A stretch of DNA of 11,739 nucleotides from Alphaproteobacteria bacterium (GTDB taxonomy: Bacteria; Pseudomonadota; Alphaproteobacteria; Sphingomonadales; Sphingomonadaceae). A program made the position numbers and the translations under genes. A model generated the notes under the pieces. It saw nothing but the letters and a program-made list of their open reading frames with translations. It ran no database searches and was not told where the DNA came from. Below are positions 1-6,288 of the stretch, piece after piece (position 1 is the stretch's first letter; every line of letters begins with the position of its first letter). The DNA is taken from contig JAENVZ010000235.1 in assembly GCA_016650315.1 (NCBI GenBank), positions 1-11,739 on the forward strand, in the 5' to 3' direction.

Positions 1-323
1 ATCATGGGATTGGAGTATCCCATCAGGATCAGTGGCGTTTCGGGGTGCCGGACGCGGAATGCGGCTGCGATCTGCAACAGGTCGGCGGTCTTTGTGCCGG
101 CCGCAAGGCTACGCAGATTGGCGGCCTGTATCGCCGGACCATCTGCCATGGGATCGGTAAAAGGCATGCCGAGTTCGATGACATCGGCACCGCCATCCAC
201 GAGCGCATCAAGAATCGCGGCGGTGTCGCCGGGTGTCGGGTCGCCGCCGGTAACGAAGGTTACAAGCGCCGCGCGCCCTTCTGAACGGCATTTGGCAAAA
301 CGGGTGGAGAGACGATCGTTCAC
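1..323 (-). CDS. trpA: Tryptophan synthase alpha subunit, N-terminal part (cut by window edge)
   Basis: TrpA cleaves indole-3-glycerol phosphate to indole and glyceraldehyde-3-phosphate and passes indole through a tunnel to TrpB in the cytoplasmic alpha2-beta2 complex. The 107 visible codons read through the family's N-terminal half. 'FVTGGDP' lies at residues 23-29, 'ELGMPFTDP' holds the catalytic Glu50 (Glu49 of E. coli), and 'ADGPAIQ' holds Asp61 (Asp60 of E. coli). The segment 'LMGYSNPM' lies just before the left edge. The start is a GTG whose last two bases are the first two of the trpB TGA stop (a GTGA overlap). No ATG gives a better N-terminus, so translational coupling to trpB is likely. 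The C-terminal part, more than half of a normal protein of about 265 residues, lies outside the window. The identification is secure. Confidence 0.96.
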   Translation of the reverse strand, partial: MNDRLSTRFAKCRSEGRAALVTFVTGGDPTPGDTAAILDALVDGGADVIELGMPFTDPMADGPAIQAANLRSLAAGTKTADLLQIAAAFRVRHPETPLILMGYSNPM

Positions 324-1531
324 AGTTCCACCCCCAATGCCTTGGCGACCGTGAAGATGTCCTTGTCCCCCCGACCGGAGAGATTGACCACGACGATTTT
401 GTCCTTGTCCATCGTCGGCACGATCCGTTCCGCTGCTGCGATGGCGTGGGCAGACTCAAGTGCCGGGATAATGCCCTCCAGCCTGCACAGGCGCTGAAAT
501 GAGGCTAGCGCCTCATCGTCCGTCACCGACACATAACGGGCGCGGCCAATGTCATGTAGCCAGGAGTGCTCAGGACCGATGCCGGGATAGTCGAGGCCGG
601 CGGAAATGCTGTGCGCCTCGGTGATCTGGCCGTCATCGTCCTGCAGCAGATAGGTCTTGTTACCGTGCAAAATACCCGGCGATCCACCCGCAAGACTGGC
701 GGCATGGCGCGGCGTGTCGAGTCCTTCGCCAGCCGCTTCCACCCCAACAATTTCCACGCTTTCATCGTCGAGGAAGGGATGAAACAAGCCGATGGCGTTC
801 GATCCGCCGCCGACCGGCGCGATCAGCATGTCGGGCAGGCGGCCTTCGGCTTCCATGATCTGTTCGCGGGTTTCTTTGCCGATGACCGACTGGAAATCAC
901 GGACCAGTTCGGGATAGGGATGGGGACCAGCGACGGTGCCGATGATGTAGAAAGTGTCATGGACGTTGGCGACCCAGTCCCGCAGGGCTTCGTTCATCGC
1001 ATCCTTCAATGTACGCGCACCCGCGTCCACCGCGCGCACTTCCGCGCCCAGCAGCTTCATGCGGAACACATTGGGTTGCTGCCGCTCTACGTCCAGCGCG
1101 CCCATGAAGATGGTGCACGGCAGGTTGAATAGCGCGGCTACCGTGGCGGTGGCGACCCCGTGCTGGCCAGCGCCGGTTTCCGCGATAATGCGGGTTTTGC
1201 CCATGCGGCGGGCAAGCAGGATCTGGCCGATGCAGTTGTTGATTTTGTGCGCGCCGGTGTGGTTCAACTCCTCGCGCTTCAGATAGATCTTCGCGCCGCC
1301 CAGTTCCTTCGTCAACCGCTCGGCATAATAAAGCGGGTTGGGACGGCCGACATATTGGCGCAGGAGATACTGGAACTCCTCCTCGAATGCCGGGTCCTGC
1401 TTGGCGGCGCGATATTCGCGCTCCAGCTCCAGAATGAGAGGCATCAACGTCTCGGCGACATAGCGTCCGCCAAACTGTCCAAAATGCCCGTGTTCGTCGG
1501 GCTGGGTGCGATAGGAGTTCTTGATGGTCAT
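320..1531 (-). CDS. trpB: Tryptophan synthase beta subunit
   Basis: TrpB is the PLP enzyme that condenses indole with L-serine to give L-tryptophan. The 403-residue length is normal. '[10 protein letters not shown]' near the N-terminus, 'HTGAHKINN' with the PLP Schiff-base Lys96 (Lys87 of Salmonella), 'AETGAGQHG' with Glu118 (Glu109) and the phosphate-binding loop 'PVGGGSNA' are all intact. I chose the ATG at 1531. It overlaps the trpF stop as ATGA and gives the usual N-terminus 'MTIKNSY'. A longer reading would need a TTG at 1552 inside trpF. No clear Shine-Dalgarno precedes 1531, which fits coupled translation from trpF. The stop overlaps the trpA start. This is the standard TrpB1 type, with nothing missing. 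Confidence 0.98.
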   Translation of the reverse strand: MTIKNSYRTQPDEHGHFGQFGGRYVAETLMPLILELEREYRAAKQDPAFEEEFQYLLRQYVGRPNPLYYAERLTKELGGAKIYLKREELNHTGAHKINNCIGQILLARRMGKTRIIAETGAGQHGVATATVAALFNLPCTIFMGALDVERQQPNVFRMKLLGAEVRAVDAGARTLKDAMNEALRDWVANVHDTFYIIGTVAGPHPYPELVRDFQSVIGKETREQIMEAEGRLPDMLIAPVGGGSNAIGLFHPFLDDESVEIVGVEAAGEGLDTPRHAASLAGGSPGILHGNKTYLLQDDDGQITEAHSISAGLDYPGIGPEHSWLHDIGRARYVSVTDDEALASFQRLCRLEGIIPALESAHAIAAAERIVPTMDKDKIVVVNLSGRGDKDIFTVAKALGVEL

Positions 1532-2172
1532 AGCTGGGAAACCGCTTGGCAAAAGGCGGCGACCTTGTCCACATCCTTAATACCCGGCGCGCTTTCCACG
1601 CCAGAGGAAACATCGACAAGCGGCGCATCGGTAATGGCGATGGCGTCGCGGACGTTGTTCGCGTCCAGACCACCCGAAAGGCCCCATGGCAGGGGGTGGC
1701 GAAAATCCTGCAATAGCTTCCAGTCGAAACGCACGCCCATGCCGCCGGGCAGCGCCGCGCCTTCGGGTGTTTTCGCGTCATAGAGCAGCATGTCGGCGGC
1801 GGAGATATAGGCAAGGCCAGTGCCAAGGTCGGCGCGGGTCTTGACCGATATGGCCTTCCATATATCACGGCCATATTTTGTGCGGATGGCGGCGGTGCGT
1901 TCGGGCGTTTCCTTGCCATGAAGCTGGATCGCGTGGAGGTCGCCGCTGGAGATAGCGCGTTGCAGCAGTTCCTCGTCTGGATCGACAAAAACGCCGACGC
2001 GACGGATATGGCCGGGTACACGTGCAGCCAGCGCGGCGGCCCGGTCGAAATCGATATGACGCGGGCTTTTGGCAAAAAACACCATGCCAATGTGCGACGC
2101 GCCGGCCTTTATGGCGGCGTCCAGCGTTTCAGGGGTCGAAAGACCGCAGATCTTGATGGCGATTCGGGACAT
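1528..2172 (-). CDS. trpF: Phosphoribosylanthranilate isomerase
   Basis: TrpF converts N-(5-phosphoribosyl)anthranilate to its carboxyphenylamino-deoxyribulose isomer, the third step from anthranilate, by an Amadori rearrangement in a (beta/alpha)8 barrel. The 214-residue protein starts '[11 protein letters not shown]' with the general-base Cys9. 'FVDPDEE' follows at 62-68, and 'LYDAKTPEG' carries the general-acid Asp132 (Asp126 of the Thermotoga enzyme). 'LSGGL' at 165-169 and 'DVSSGVES' at 187-194 form the phosphate-binding loops. The frame stays open upstream into pyrF to about 2427, but the conserved N-terminus fixes the start at 2172. It is a stand-alone monofunctional TrpF, not fused to TrpC as in E. 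coli. It lies 68 bp after pyrF and overlaps trpB by four bases. Confidence 0.97.
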   Translation of the reverse strand: MSRIAIKICGLSTPETLDAAIKAGASHIGMVFFAKSPRHIDFDRAAALAARVPGHIRRVGVFVDPDEELLQRAISSGDLHAIQLHGKETPERTAAIRTKYGRDIWKAISVKTRADLGTGLAYISAADMLLYDAKTPEGAALPGGMGVRFDWKLLQDFRHPLPWGLSGGLDANNVRDAIAITDAPLVDVSSGVESAPGIKDVDKVAAFCQAVSQL

Positions 2173-2240
2173 GGGCGGGGGTTTAGAGGATATTCGCCTG
2201 GGGTTCACGCGATTCCGTATGGGCCTGACAGGAGTGGTAC

Positions 2241-2915
2241 CTAAAGCGTCGCCTCGATCGCCCGCGCCGCAAGGTCTGGATCTGCAGCTTGCGTAATGGG
2301 TCGGCCAATGATGATGATGGACGCGCCATTGTTCAGTGCGTCTCGCGGAGTAACGGCGCGCTTCTGGTCGCCTTTCTTGCCATTGATGGGTCGCACGCCG
2401 GGAACCACGAAAAAGCCATCGGGCCACAGCTTGCGAGCAGCAGCGACCTCGTGCCCTGAACAGACGATGCCGTCGAGGCCGGCTTCGCGCGCTAGATGGG
2501 TAAGCCTTTCAACCTGGGTATGGGGCGGGAACATGACGCCGACATCGTTCAGGTCGTTGCCGTCAAGGCTGGTCAGCACTGTAACGGCGACAACTTTTGC
2601 GCCTGAATTGGCTGCTGCTTTTGCATCCTCCAGCATTGCGCGGCCACCGGCGGCATGGACCGTCAAAATAGTGGGTTGCAGCAAGTGCAAAGCCTGGATC
2701 GCTTTTGCAACCGTATTGGGAATGTCGTGCAATTTCAGGTCAAGGAAGATCGGCAGGCCGAATTTCATCATTTCAAGAACGCCATGATGACCGTTGGCGC
2801 AAAAGAATTCGAGGCCCAGTTTCAAACCGCCGACATGATATCTGACGGCGCTTGCAAGTTGGATGGCCTTTTGAAGGTCAGGCGTGTCGATAGCGACATA
2901 GATGGGGCTGCTCAT
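2241..2915 (-). CDS. pyrF: Orotidine 5'-phosphate decarboxylase
   Basis: PyrF decarboxylates OMP to UMP, the last step of de novo pyrimidine synthesis. The 224-residue single-domain protein has the family's catalytic set in order: Asp10 in 'VAIDTPD', Lys32 in 'GLKLGLE', and Asp59, Lys61 and Asp64 in the signature 'DLKLHDIPNT'. 'VVPGVRP' lies near the C-terminus for phosphate binding. The ATG at 2915 overlaps the lapA TGA (ATGA), and no clear Shine-Dalgarno is visible, so coupling with lapA is likely. It sits in a co-directional run with lapA upstream and trpFBA downstream. Both it and TrpF bind phosphoribosyl compounds in (beta/alpha)8 barrels. The identification is secure. Confidence 0.98.
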   Translation of the reverse strand: MSSPIYVAIDTPDLQKAIQLASAVRYHVGGLKLGLEFFCANGHHGVLEMMKFGLPIFLDLKLHDIPNTVAKAIQALHLLQPTILTVHAAGGRAMLEDAKAAANSGAKVVAVTVLTSLDGNDLNDVGVMFPPHTQVERLTHLAREAGLDGIVCSGHEVAAARKLWPDGFFVVPGVRPINGKKGDQKRAVTPRDALNNGASIIIIGRPITQAADPDLAARAIEATL

Positions 2916-3235
2916 GCGGCGCTCGGGGAAGTGGCGACGACGCCTGATGGTCCCGCCGCACCTGTCATGTCCAGGCCAGTCGATGTAGCCAGATGATCGG
3001 ACAGGGCACGCTCAACGGTCTCCAGCCTCCGCCGTAAACGCCAACACATTGCGCGATGGAATAGCCATAGCGGCACAAACCCGGCGATGAATGCACCAAT
3101 GACCAAAACCGGCAATTTGGTATCCATCCGCAGACCGTCCCAAAGGTTGACCGTAACAGGCGTCCAGTTGCTGACCGAAAACATCACGATAATTATCGCT
3201 AGGGCTACCCAGAAAGCGGTTCGTAGAAATTGCAT
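2912..3235 (-). CDS. lapA: LapA-domain (DUF1049) small inner-membrane protein
   Basis: This is a 107-residue protein with two hydrophobic helices, about residues 6-22 and 42-60. Between them is the conserved segment 'NWTPVTVNLW' typical of the LapA domain. A basic stretch ('RLRRRLETVERAL') that could form a short coiled coil follows, then a low-complexity Ala/Ser/Gly tail. In E. coli LapA works with LapB in lipopolysaccharide assembly and control of LpxC turnover. Here no lapB follows, and the stop overlaps pyrF. I chose the ATG at 3235, which has GAGG six bases upstream. The ATG at 3247 (adding 'MRPR') is possible. A still longer open frame to 3319 lacks support. Domain identity is good, but the precise role in this organism is unknown. 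Confidence 0.85.
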   Translation of the reverse strand: MQFLRTAFWVALAIIIVMFSVSNWTPVTVNLWDGLRMDTKLPVLVIGAFIAGFVPLWLFHRAMCWRLRRRLETVERALSDHLATSTGLDMTGAAGPSGVVATSPSAA

Positions 3236-3241
3236 GCGCGG

Positions 3242-3245
3242 CCTC
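3242..3245 (-). promoter_or_regulatory. Ribosome binding site deciding the lapA start
   Basis: On the minus strand GAGG is followed by six bases and then the ATG at 3235. The alternative in-frame ATG at 3247 has no purine-rich sequence at a useful distance, so this site favours the shorter LapA. Confidence 0.5.
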
Positions 3246-3251
3246 ATATCT

Positions 3252-3270
3252 GTTCTGCTTGATACAGAAC
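3252..3270. repeat. Perfect 6-bp inverted repeat upstream of lapA
   Basis: The sequence gttctg-cttgata-cagaac is a perfect 6+6 bp palindrome with a 7-base spacer. It lies in the 90-bp gap between the purB stop and the lapA start, about 17 bases before the lapA ATG. It could be an operator for the lapA-pyrF-trpFBA run or a small transcript hairpin. No T-tract follows, so it is not a convincing terminator. It does not match the alphaproteobacterial LexA box, which is a direct repeat (GTTC-N7-GTTC). Confidence 0.4.
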
Positions 3271-3325
3271 CTAAGCGATTTTGGCGTTGCATACCAGTGT
3301 TCAGCGTTATGGTTGTCAAGGTCGA

Positions 3326-4642
3326 TCAGTGCGCACCAAAGACACGGTCAAAAATCGTATCGACATGCTTGAAATGATAGTCGAGGTTGAATTTATCTTC
3401 GATTTCCTGCGCGGTCAGTGCGTCCGCAACCTCCGGGTCGGCTTGCAACAGTTCCATCAGCGATAATGCACCGTCGGAATCCCATACTTTCATGGCGTTG
3501 CGCTGGACAAGGCGATAGGCATCCTCGCGGCTAACGCCCGCCTGGGTCAGGGCCAGAAGCACGCGCTGCGAATGGACAAGGCCGCCCATGCGGTCCAGAT
3601 TTTTTTGCATCCGGGCCGGATAGACCAGCAATTTGTCGATGACACCGGTGAGCCGCGCGAGTGCAAAGTCCAGAGTTATCGTCGCATCAGGTCCAATGTA
3701 GCGTTCGACCGAACTGTGTGAAATGTCGCGTTCGTGCCAGAGCGCGACATTTTCAAGCGCGGGCGTCACATAGCCGCGCACCATGCGGGCAAGGCCAGTG
3801 AGGTTTTCGGTCAGCACCGGATTGCGTTTGTGCGGCATGGCGCTGCTGCCTTTTTGCCCCGGCGAGAAATATTCCTCCGCCTCCAGCACTTCGGTTCGCT
3901 GCAAATGACGGATTTCGACGGCAAGGCGCTCAATGGAGGAGGCGATAACACCCAGCGTCGCAAAATACATGGCGTGGCGGTCGCGGGGGATGACCTGGGT
4001 CGAAACCGGCTCGATAGCAAGGTCAAGCTTGCCCGCGACGTGCGCTTCCACGCGCGGATCGATATTGGCGAAGGTGCCGACAGCACCGGATATGGCGCAG
4101 GTAGCCACTTCTGCGCGAGCCAGTTCCAGTCGGGTACGGCAGCGCGCGAATTCGGCATAGGCTTCGGCCATTTTCAGGCCAAAGGTGACGGGTTCTGCAT
4201 GAATGCCGTGGCTTCGGCCAATGGTGGGCGTCAACTTGTGTTCAAAGGCGCGGCGCTTGATAGCCTCCAGCAGTTTGTCGATGTCGGCCAGCAATATGTC
4301 GGTGGCGTGGGCAAGCTGAACGTTGAGGCAGGTGTCGAGCACGTCGCTGCTGGTCATGCCCTGATGCATGAAGCGCGCTTCGTCCCCTACATTTTCCGCA
4401 ACCCAGGTCAGAAACGCGATGACGTCATGCTTGGTCACTGCCTCGATGGCATCAATCGCGGCAACATCAATCTTTGGGTTCGTTTCCCACCAGTCCCAAA
4501 GCGCCTTGGCCGCAGCCTTGGGCACGACGCCCAGTTCGGCAAGCGCGTCGGTGGCGTGCGCCTCGATTTCAAACCAGATGCGGAATTTTGCTTCCGGTTC
4601 CCATATGGCAACCATGTCGGGACGGGAATAGCGCGGGACCAT
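3326..4642 (-). CDS. purB: Adenylosuccinate lyase
   Basis: PurB eliminates fumarate from SAICAR and from adenylosuccinate, serving both IMP synthesis and the AMP branch. The 438-residue protein belongs to the fumarase/aspartase superfamily, and its length is close to the B. subtilis-type enzyme. Visible motifs are 'KHDVIAF' with His72, 'MTSSD' at 96-100, and 'GRSHGIHAEP' with the general-acid His145 (His141 of B. subtilis). The flexible signature loop 'GSSAMPHKRNP' is at 265-275, its Ser266 matching the catalytic Ser262 of B. subtilis. The ATG at 4642 begins 'MVPRYSRPDM', normal for the family, with AGGA nine bases upstream. It is the first minus-strand gene after a divergent intergenic region. 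lapA follows after 90 bp, so it may or may not share a transcript. Confidence 0.98.
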   Translation of the reverse strand: MVPRYSRPDMVAIWEPEAKFRIWFEIEAHATDALAELGVVPKAAAKALWDWWETNPKIDVAAIDAIEAVTKHDVIAFLTWVAENVGDEARFMHQGMTSSDVLDTCLNVQLAHATDILLADIDKLLEAIKRRAFEHKLTPTIGRSHGIHAEPVTFGLKMAEAYAEFARCRTRLELARAEVATCAISGAVGTFANIDPRVEAHVAGKLDLAIEPVSTQVIPRDRHAMYFATLGVIASSIERLAVEIRHLQRTEVLEAEEYFSPGQKGSSAMPHKRNPVLTENLTGLARMVRGYVTPALENVALWHERDISHSSVERYIGPDATITLDFALARLTGVIDKLLVYPARMQKNLDRMGGLVHSQRVLLALTQAGVSREDAYRLVQRNAMKVWDSDGALSLMELLQADPEVADALTAQEIEDKFNLDYHFKHVDTIFDRVFGAH

Positions 4643-4745
4643 GATGACGAATCCTGAAAGTGACTGAAACTGATGCGCGCCCGCTAGCAGGCTCGGCAGG
4701 TAAGGGCAAATGCTGCCCGCCAGGATGGTGGCGGCAGTGCGCTAA

Positions 4746-4762
4746 AACCGCATGTCGCGGTT
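4746..4762. repeat. 6-bp inverted repeat in the purB / EF-hand intergenic region
   Basis: aaccgc-atgtc-gcggtt forms a perfect 6-bp stem with a 5-base loop, about 100 bases upstream of purB and 150 upstream of the EF-hand gene. On the minus strand it is followed by only a short T-run. It could be an operator or a 5'-leader hairpin of purB. The rest of the 270-bp divergent region (4643-4912) holds no convincing gene. I found no strong -35/-10 pair in it on either strand. Confidence 0.3.
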
Positions 4763-4912
4763 GCGGCTCAATCCCCGGATGGACCGATGTGGGAACGCGA
4801 TGGGATGAAGTGTACCTCTTTTTTCGTGGGAACTAAAGGAGTTGCGACGCTTATTAGTCTTGCATCACCCACCCGTACCCATGGCCTTCGGGCGCAATAA
4901 TTGGAGATATAG

Positions 4913-5329
4913 ATGATACGCTATTTAATTTGTTCCACCGCGCTGCTTCTGGCTGTTCCCGCTCTTGCCCAGGAGGCTGCTCCTGCAAGTCAGGAGCCTG
5001 CGCCGCAGCAGGATATGGCTGTGCCTTCTGATCAATCCCAACCCGCACAGGCCCAACCCGCACAGGCCCAGGGGGCATCAACGGTTGATGTGGCCGCAGT
5101 CGTCAATGGCGAATTCCCAACCTATGACGGCGACAAGAGTGGCGATTTGAGTCAGGGTGAGTTCGCCAAGTGGATGACCACGTTGAAAAAGGCGGAAATG
5201 GCATCGACGGGGCAGGCGCTTGGCGATAAAGAAATTTCCGCATGGGTCGGCATCGCCTTCACAATGGCGGATCATGACAAAAGCAAGGCGATCAGCAAGA
5301 CTGAATTGGTGACTTACCTCGGCGGTTAA
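4913..5329 (+). CDS. Secreted or periplasmic EF-hand protein
   Basis: This 138-residue protein starts with a Sec signal peptide, a hydrophobic stretch over residues 4-18 and likely cleavage after 'ALA' at 17-19. A Gln/Ala/Pro-rich linker follows (about 20-57), including a duplicated 'QPAQA' unit encoded by a 15-bp tandem repeat. The C-terminal half carries two EF-hand loops. Residues 72-83, 'DGDKSGDLSQGE', fit the canonical loop at positions 1, 3, 5, 7, 9 and 12. Residues 120-131, 'DHDKSKAISKTE', keep 1, 3, 5, 9 and 12 but have Ala at 7, so calcium binding there may be weaker. The start ATG has GGAG six bases upstream. Calcium binding outside the cytoplasm is a good inference. The physiological role is unknown, and there is no catalytic domain. 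Confidence 0.88.
   Translation: MIRYLICSTALLLAVPALAQEAAPASQEPAPQQDMAVPSDQSQPAQAQPAQAQGASTVDVAAVVNGEFPTYDGDKSGDLSQGEFAKWMTTLKKAEMASTGQALGDKEISAWVGIAFTMADHDKSKAISKTELVTYLGG
5037..5070 (+). repeat. 15-bp tandem repeat inside the EF-hand gene
   Basis: Two exact copies of cccaacccgcacagg (5037-5051 and 5052-5066) are followed by the first four bases of a third. They encode the repeated Gln-Pro-Ala-Gln-Ala linker. The unit is a multiple of three, so copy-number changes would alter linker length without breaking the frame. Confidence 0.9.
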
Positions 5330-5346
5330 AGGAATTCTTGCCGTTT

Positions 5347-5383
5347 CGAAAGGGCGGTCCGGGAATGTCCGGGCCGCCTTTCG
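5347..5383. terminator. Bidirectional hairpin terminator between convergent genes
   Basis: A long GC-rich stem pairs cgaaag(g)gcggtccgg with ccgggccgcctttcg around a 6-base loop (gaatgt), with one bulged G and one G-T wobble. It lies 17 bases after the EF-hand stop and nine bases before the radC stop codon on the opposite strand. The stem base is A/T-rich on both sides, so it can serve both convergent genes. T-runs are short (three), so efficiency is inferred. Confidence 0.8.
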
Positions 5384-5392
5384 GGCCAGGAC

Positions 5393-6094
5393 CTAGATCA
5401 ATCCCGCAGCGCGCATACTGCTATGACCGCCTTTGCCGATGATAATGTGATCGTGGACACTGATGCCCAGTTTTTTCCCCGCTTCGATGATATTGCGGGT
5501 GATTTGGATGTCCTGTTGACTTGGCGCGGGATCACCGCTGGGGTGATTGTGGACGAGGATGAGCGAGGCAGAGCCAAGGTCGATGGCGCGCCTGATAACC
5601 TCGCGCACATAGATGGCGGCCTGATCGATCGATCCGTCGCCCATATTTTCATCGCGAATCAACATATTGCGGCTGTTGAGATGCAACACGCGCACACGCT
5701 CCACTGTCATATGCGCCATATCCGCCCGCAGATAATCGAGCAACGCCTGCCAGCTGGCCAGCACCGGCTGCTCGATAATCTGTGATTTGATGAGGCGCAG
5801 GGCCGCCGCCTGCGCGATCTTGAGCGCCGCGATGCTGGTTTCGCCCATGCCATTGACGCGCATTATGGCTTCGCTATCGGCAGTCAACAGCCCGCCAATA
5901 CCGCCGAATTCCGTCAATAATTGTTTGGCAAGCGGCTTGGTGTCACGCCGGGGAATGGCGAGCGCGAGAAGATATTCGATCAGTTCATGATCAAGCAACG
6001 CATCAGGGCCGCCATCGATCAGGCGGCGACGCAGCCGCTCTCGATGCCCTGTGCCATGATGTTCCTGCTTGCCGCCTGCCTTGGTGTCGCCCAT
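5393..6094 (-). CDS. radC: RadC family JAB/MPN-domain protein
   Basis: The 233-residue protein has the standard RadC layout. An N-terminal UPF0758 helical region contains a helix-hairpin-helix-like 'VNGMGETSIAALK' (80-92). A C-terminal JAB1/MPN+ metal-binding domain follows. The JAMM residues are intact: Glu132 in 'VERVRVLHL', then His182 and His184 in 'VHNHPSGDP', Ser192 and Asp195, fitting H-x-H-x7-S-x2-D. This predicts a zinc metallohydrolase fold. The family name comes from an old DNA-repair assignment in E. coli that was later traced to recG, so the biochemical role is unsettled. The ATG at 6094 gives the expected N-terminus, with no strong Shine-Dalgarno. It converges with the EF-hand gene and diverges from ydbH. 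Confidence 0.93.
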   Translation of the reverse strand: MGDTKAGGKQEHHGTGHRERLRRRLIDGGPDALLDHELIEYLLALAIPRRDTKPLAKQLLTEFGGIGGLLTADSEAIMRVNGMGETSIAALKIAQAAALRLIKSQIIEQPVLASWQALLDYLRADMAHMTVERVRVLHLNSRNMLIRDENMGDGSIDQAAIYVREVIRRAIDLGSASLILVHNHPSGDPAPSQQDIQITRNIIEAGKKLGISVHDHIIIGKGGHSSMRAAGLI

Positions 6095-6144
6095 GATATC
6101 AACAGCTAAGCATATTACCGTTGAAGCTCAATCGGGATTACACC

Positions 6145-6288
6145 ATGGCTACAAACATCACGTTTCCCCAACCCAAAGAGATGTCGTTCGGGCGTGGCAT
6201 TGTTCAGCTTTGGTCACTGCGCCAACAGATGATCTGCCCAAGAGAAGCAACGAGAGGCAGTAGCCGGACGTTACGATGGAATGATTGA
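6145..6288 (+). CDS. Doubtful small ORF overlapping the ydbH start
   Basis: A 47-codon frame begins 'MATNITFPQPKEMSFG' and ends 'LRWND', with its TGA inside the first codons of ydbH (an 8-base overlap). The arrangement would allow translational coupling to ydbH, which has no good Shine-Dalgarno of its own. Only a weak GGGA precedes the ATG, eight bases upstream, and I do not recognise the peptide. It has no signal peptide or domain. It may be a leader ORF, or simply open by chance in the 186-bp radC-ydbH gap. Nothing else clear is seen in that gap. Confidence 0.2.
   Translation: MATNITFPQPKEMSFGRGIVQLWSLRQQMICPREATRGSSRTLRWND

Noticed and set aside
1529..1552. Longer TrpB start at a TTG (1552)
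   Set aside because: It lies inside trpF. The ATG at 1531 gives the normal N-terminus and a typical ATGA overlap.
957..2090. Long open frame (377 codons) opposite in phase to trpB and trpF on the same strand
   Set aside because: It overlaps two certain genes in another frame. Its composition is Arg/Pro/Ala-rich, as expected for a shadow in a high-GC genome, with no recognisable motif.
2173..2427. Upstream extension of the TrpF reading frame
   Set aside because: It runs into pyrF and has no similarity to TrpF. '[10 protein letters not shown]' is the normal family start.
4829..4854. EcfG-type promoter (GGAAC at 4829-4833)
   Set aside because: The bases 16-17 positions downstream read CTTA or TTAT, not CGTT. 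It is not annotated as a promoter and only mentioned as a weak finding.
4881..4916. 11-codon leader ORF (MAFGRNNWRYR) ending ATGA on the EF-hand start
   Set aside because: No Shine-Dalgarno and very short. The EF-hand gene has its own good GGAG site, so coupling is not needed.
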